DNA from: Actinomycetota bacterium
GTDB lineage: Bacteria > Actinomycetota > Actinomycetes > UBA12327
Assembly: GCA_003529305.1 (NCBI GenBank)
Contig: DPWC01000075.1
Location: 1-6,988, forward strand
Direction of reading: 5' to 3'
DNA length: 6,988 nt
A program made the position numbers and the translations under genes. Positions 6,245 through 6,988 of the stretch are shown piece after piece. Each line of letters starts with the position of its first letter. Position 1 is the stretch's first letter. The notes beneath the pieces are model-generated. The model saw only the letters and a list, made by a program, of their open reading frames with translations, made no database searches and was not told the origin of the DNA.

Positions 6245-6822
6245 CGGTGGAGCTCACCGACGAGCAGTGGGAGCAGGCGCGTCGCATCGCCCGGGCCAAA
6301 GCCGGTGACTTGGTCCGTGGCGATGCCGCCCGTCAAGAGGATCTAGCTCAGGAAGCCCTCGAGCGATTGCTGCGCATGGAGGACCGGGCCTTTGACGACC
6401 TTGATGCGTTCGTCCGGCAGATCGTGACCAATCTGGTCCGCGATGACGCCCGCCGACAAAAGGCTGCCTATCGAATGGCATCGGTGAAGTTTGGCGGCTT
6501 CGACGCCGAGGACCTCGCCGACCTGCCCACCGCGATGCAGCAACTCTTTCAGGAGCTGCGCACCCCGAGCCTGGCCTTGATCCGTGATGAACGCCAGCAA
6601 GCCCGACATGATGCCTATCTATTAGCTCTTTCATCGTTACCGCCTCGGCGACGCGAGGTGGTACGCATGGCGGCTGAGGGAAGATCGCACCAGCAGATTG
6701 CTGAGGAACTCGGCTACGCCAATGCCTCAACGGTCAAGACGACCCTTAACCAGTGCTACAAGAAACTCCGGGAGATCTTGGACCTCAACCGCTCGGACTA
6801 CTTCGGTGGGACACTGGGGTGA
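6241..6822 (+). CDS. RNA polymerase sigma factor, ECF-like (sigma-70 regions 2 and 4)
   Basis: Alternative sigma factor, 193 aa, that would direct RNA polymerase core to a specific promoter set. Region 2 spans about 14-78: RQEDLAQEALERLLR at 31-45 resembles the core-binding 2.2 helix (DLxQExxLRL) and FVRQIVTNLVRDDARRQKAA at 57-76 the -10-recognising 2.3/2.4 segment. A linker of about 45 residues with FDAEDLADLP follows. Region 4 spans about 123-181: LSSLPPRRREVVRMAAEGRS at 130-149, then the helix-turn-helix QQIAEELGYANASTVKTTLN. No region 1.1 or 3 is evident. Start GTG 6241 overlaps the phosphatase stop (GTGA) with GAGGGG immediately upstream, implying translational coupling; GTG 6247 (residue 3) is an alternative. 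No anti-sigma gene is visible next to it. The region 2 match is somewhat divergent, so a sigma-like HTH regulator is the alternative reading. Confidence 0.85.
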   Translation: MTVELTDEQWEQARRIARAKAGDLVRGDAARQEDLAQEALERLLRMEDRAFDDLDAFVRQIVTNLVRDDARRQKAAYRMASVKFGGFDAEDLADLPTAMQQLFQELRTPSLALIRDERQQARHDAYLLALSSLPPRRREVVRMAAEGRSHQQIAEELGYANASTVKTTLNQCYKKLREILDLNRSDYFGGTLG

Positions 6823-6894
6823 GGCTGCTGCATTTAGCGCCTACTTTGCCCGCCGAAAACAAATGGCCAATAGAGCCACTTGCACGACACCGAT

Positions 6895-6903
6895 AAGGAA
6901 GGA
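6895..6903 (+). promoter_or_regulatory. Strong Shine-Dalgarno of the right-edge gene
   Basis: AAGGAAGGA, with five bases between its last A and ATG at 6909. This purine tract is the main support for calling the short partial gene that follows. Confidence 0.65.
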
Positions 6904-6908
6904 CAGGC

Positions 6909-6988
6909 ATGACCACTTTGGCCTCACACGAGTCGTACCGCCGCAACCTCGGCCCCCACCCTGCCCATGAACAGCCAGACTCGTTCCC
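6909..6988 (+). CDS. Start of an unidentified gene (runs off right edge)
   Basis: Only the first 26 codons are visible, from ATG 6909 behind a strong Shine-Dalgarno. The product begins MTTLASHESYRRNLGP and is hydrophilic, rich in His, Pro and Arg, with no signal peptide or membrane helix in this part. It is on the same strand as the phosphatase and sigma genes, 86 nt after the sigma stop, so it could be a third member of the unit (for example a partner or target of the sigma factor) or a separate gene. The family cannot be recognised from so short a stretch. Confidence 0.6.
   Translation, partial: MTTLASHESYRRNLGPHPAHEQPDSF

Noticed and set aside
6823..6841. Possible terminator after the sigma gene (GGC-T-GCT, loop GCATTT, AGCGCC)
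   Set aside because: The stem is only six pairs with a bulge, and it is followed by TACTTTG rather than a T-run, so support is too weak.
6846..6876. Possible promoter TTGCCC with TAGAGC-like -10 before the right-edge gene
   Set aside because: The -10 lacks the final T and spacing is poor; not distinguishable from chance.

Overview
The window looks like chromosomal DNA of a high-GC Gram-positive bacterium (Actinomycetota). The base composition is GC-rich by eye, and GTG starts are frequent (five of the seven genes whose starts are visible, taking the permease as GTG). RecA and RecX are of actinobacterial type. The recA upstream region carries both a LexA box of the CGAAC-N4-GTTCG type and a promoter resembling the PafBC (RecA-NDp) class known from mycobacteria. 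The genus cannot be fixed from the sequence alone.

Minus strand, read from about 5455 down to 1: recA (346 aa, no intein), recX 17 nt behind it, a 12-TM MMPL/RND-type exporter, a lipoprotein substrate-binding protein of the polar amino acid class (SBP_bac_3), and the first 175 codons of its ABC permease, which runs off the left edge. The SBP and permease are clearly one transport operon; the ATPase is expected further left, outside the window. The MMPL gene lies between the repair pair and the transporter and has no obvious functional link to either.

Plus strand, from 5711 rightwards: a divergent two-gene unit encoding a Cys-dependent dual-specificity/tyrosine-type phosphatase (CX5R loop) and an ECF-like sigma factor (regions 2 and 4). 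The two genes overlap by 4 nt (GTGA), so translation is probably coupled. A third gene with a strong Shine-Dalgarno begins at 6909 and runs off the right edge; only 26 codons are visible and its function is unknown.

The 255-nt spacer between recA and the phosphatase is the regulatory centre. It holds a proximal PafBC-like recA promoter (TTGTCGG..N8..TAGGGT), a near-perfect LexA box next to a second TAGGGT -10, and a perfect 9+1+9 inverted repeat directly before the phosphatase ribosome binding site. The most interesting hypothesis is that the phosphatase-sigma unit is a DNA-damage-connected or otherwise operator-controlled signalling module sharing its control region with recA. The pairing is read directly from the sequence; the regulatory link is inference.
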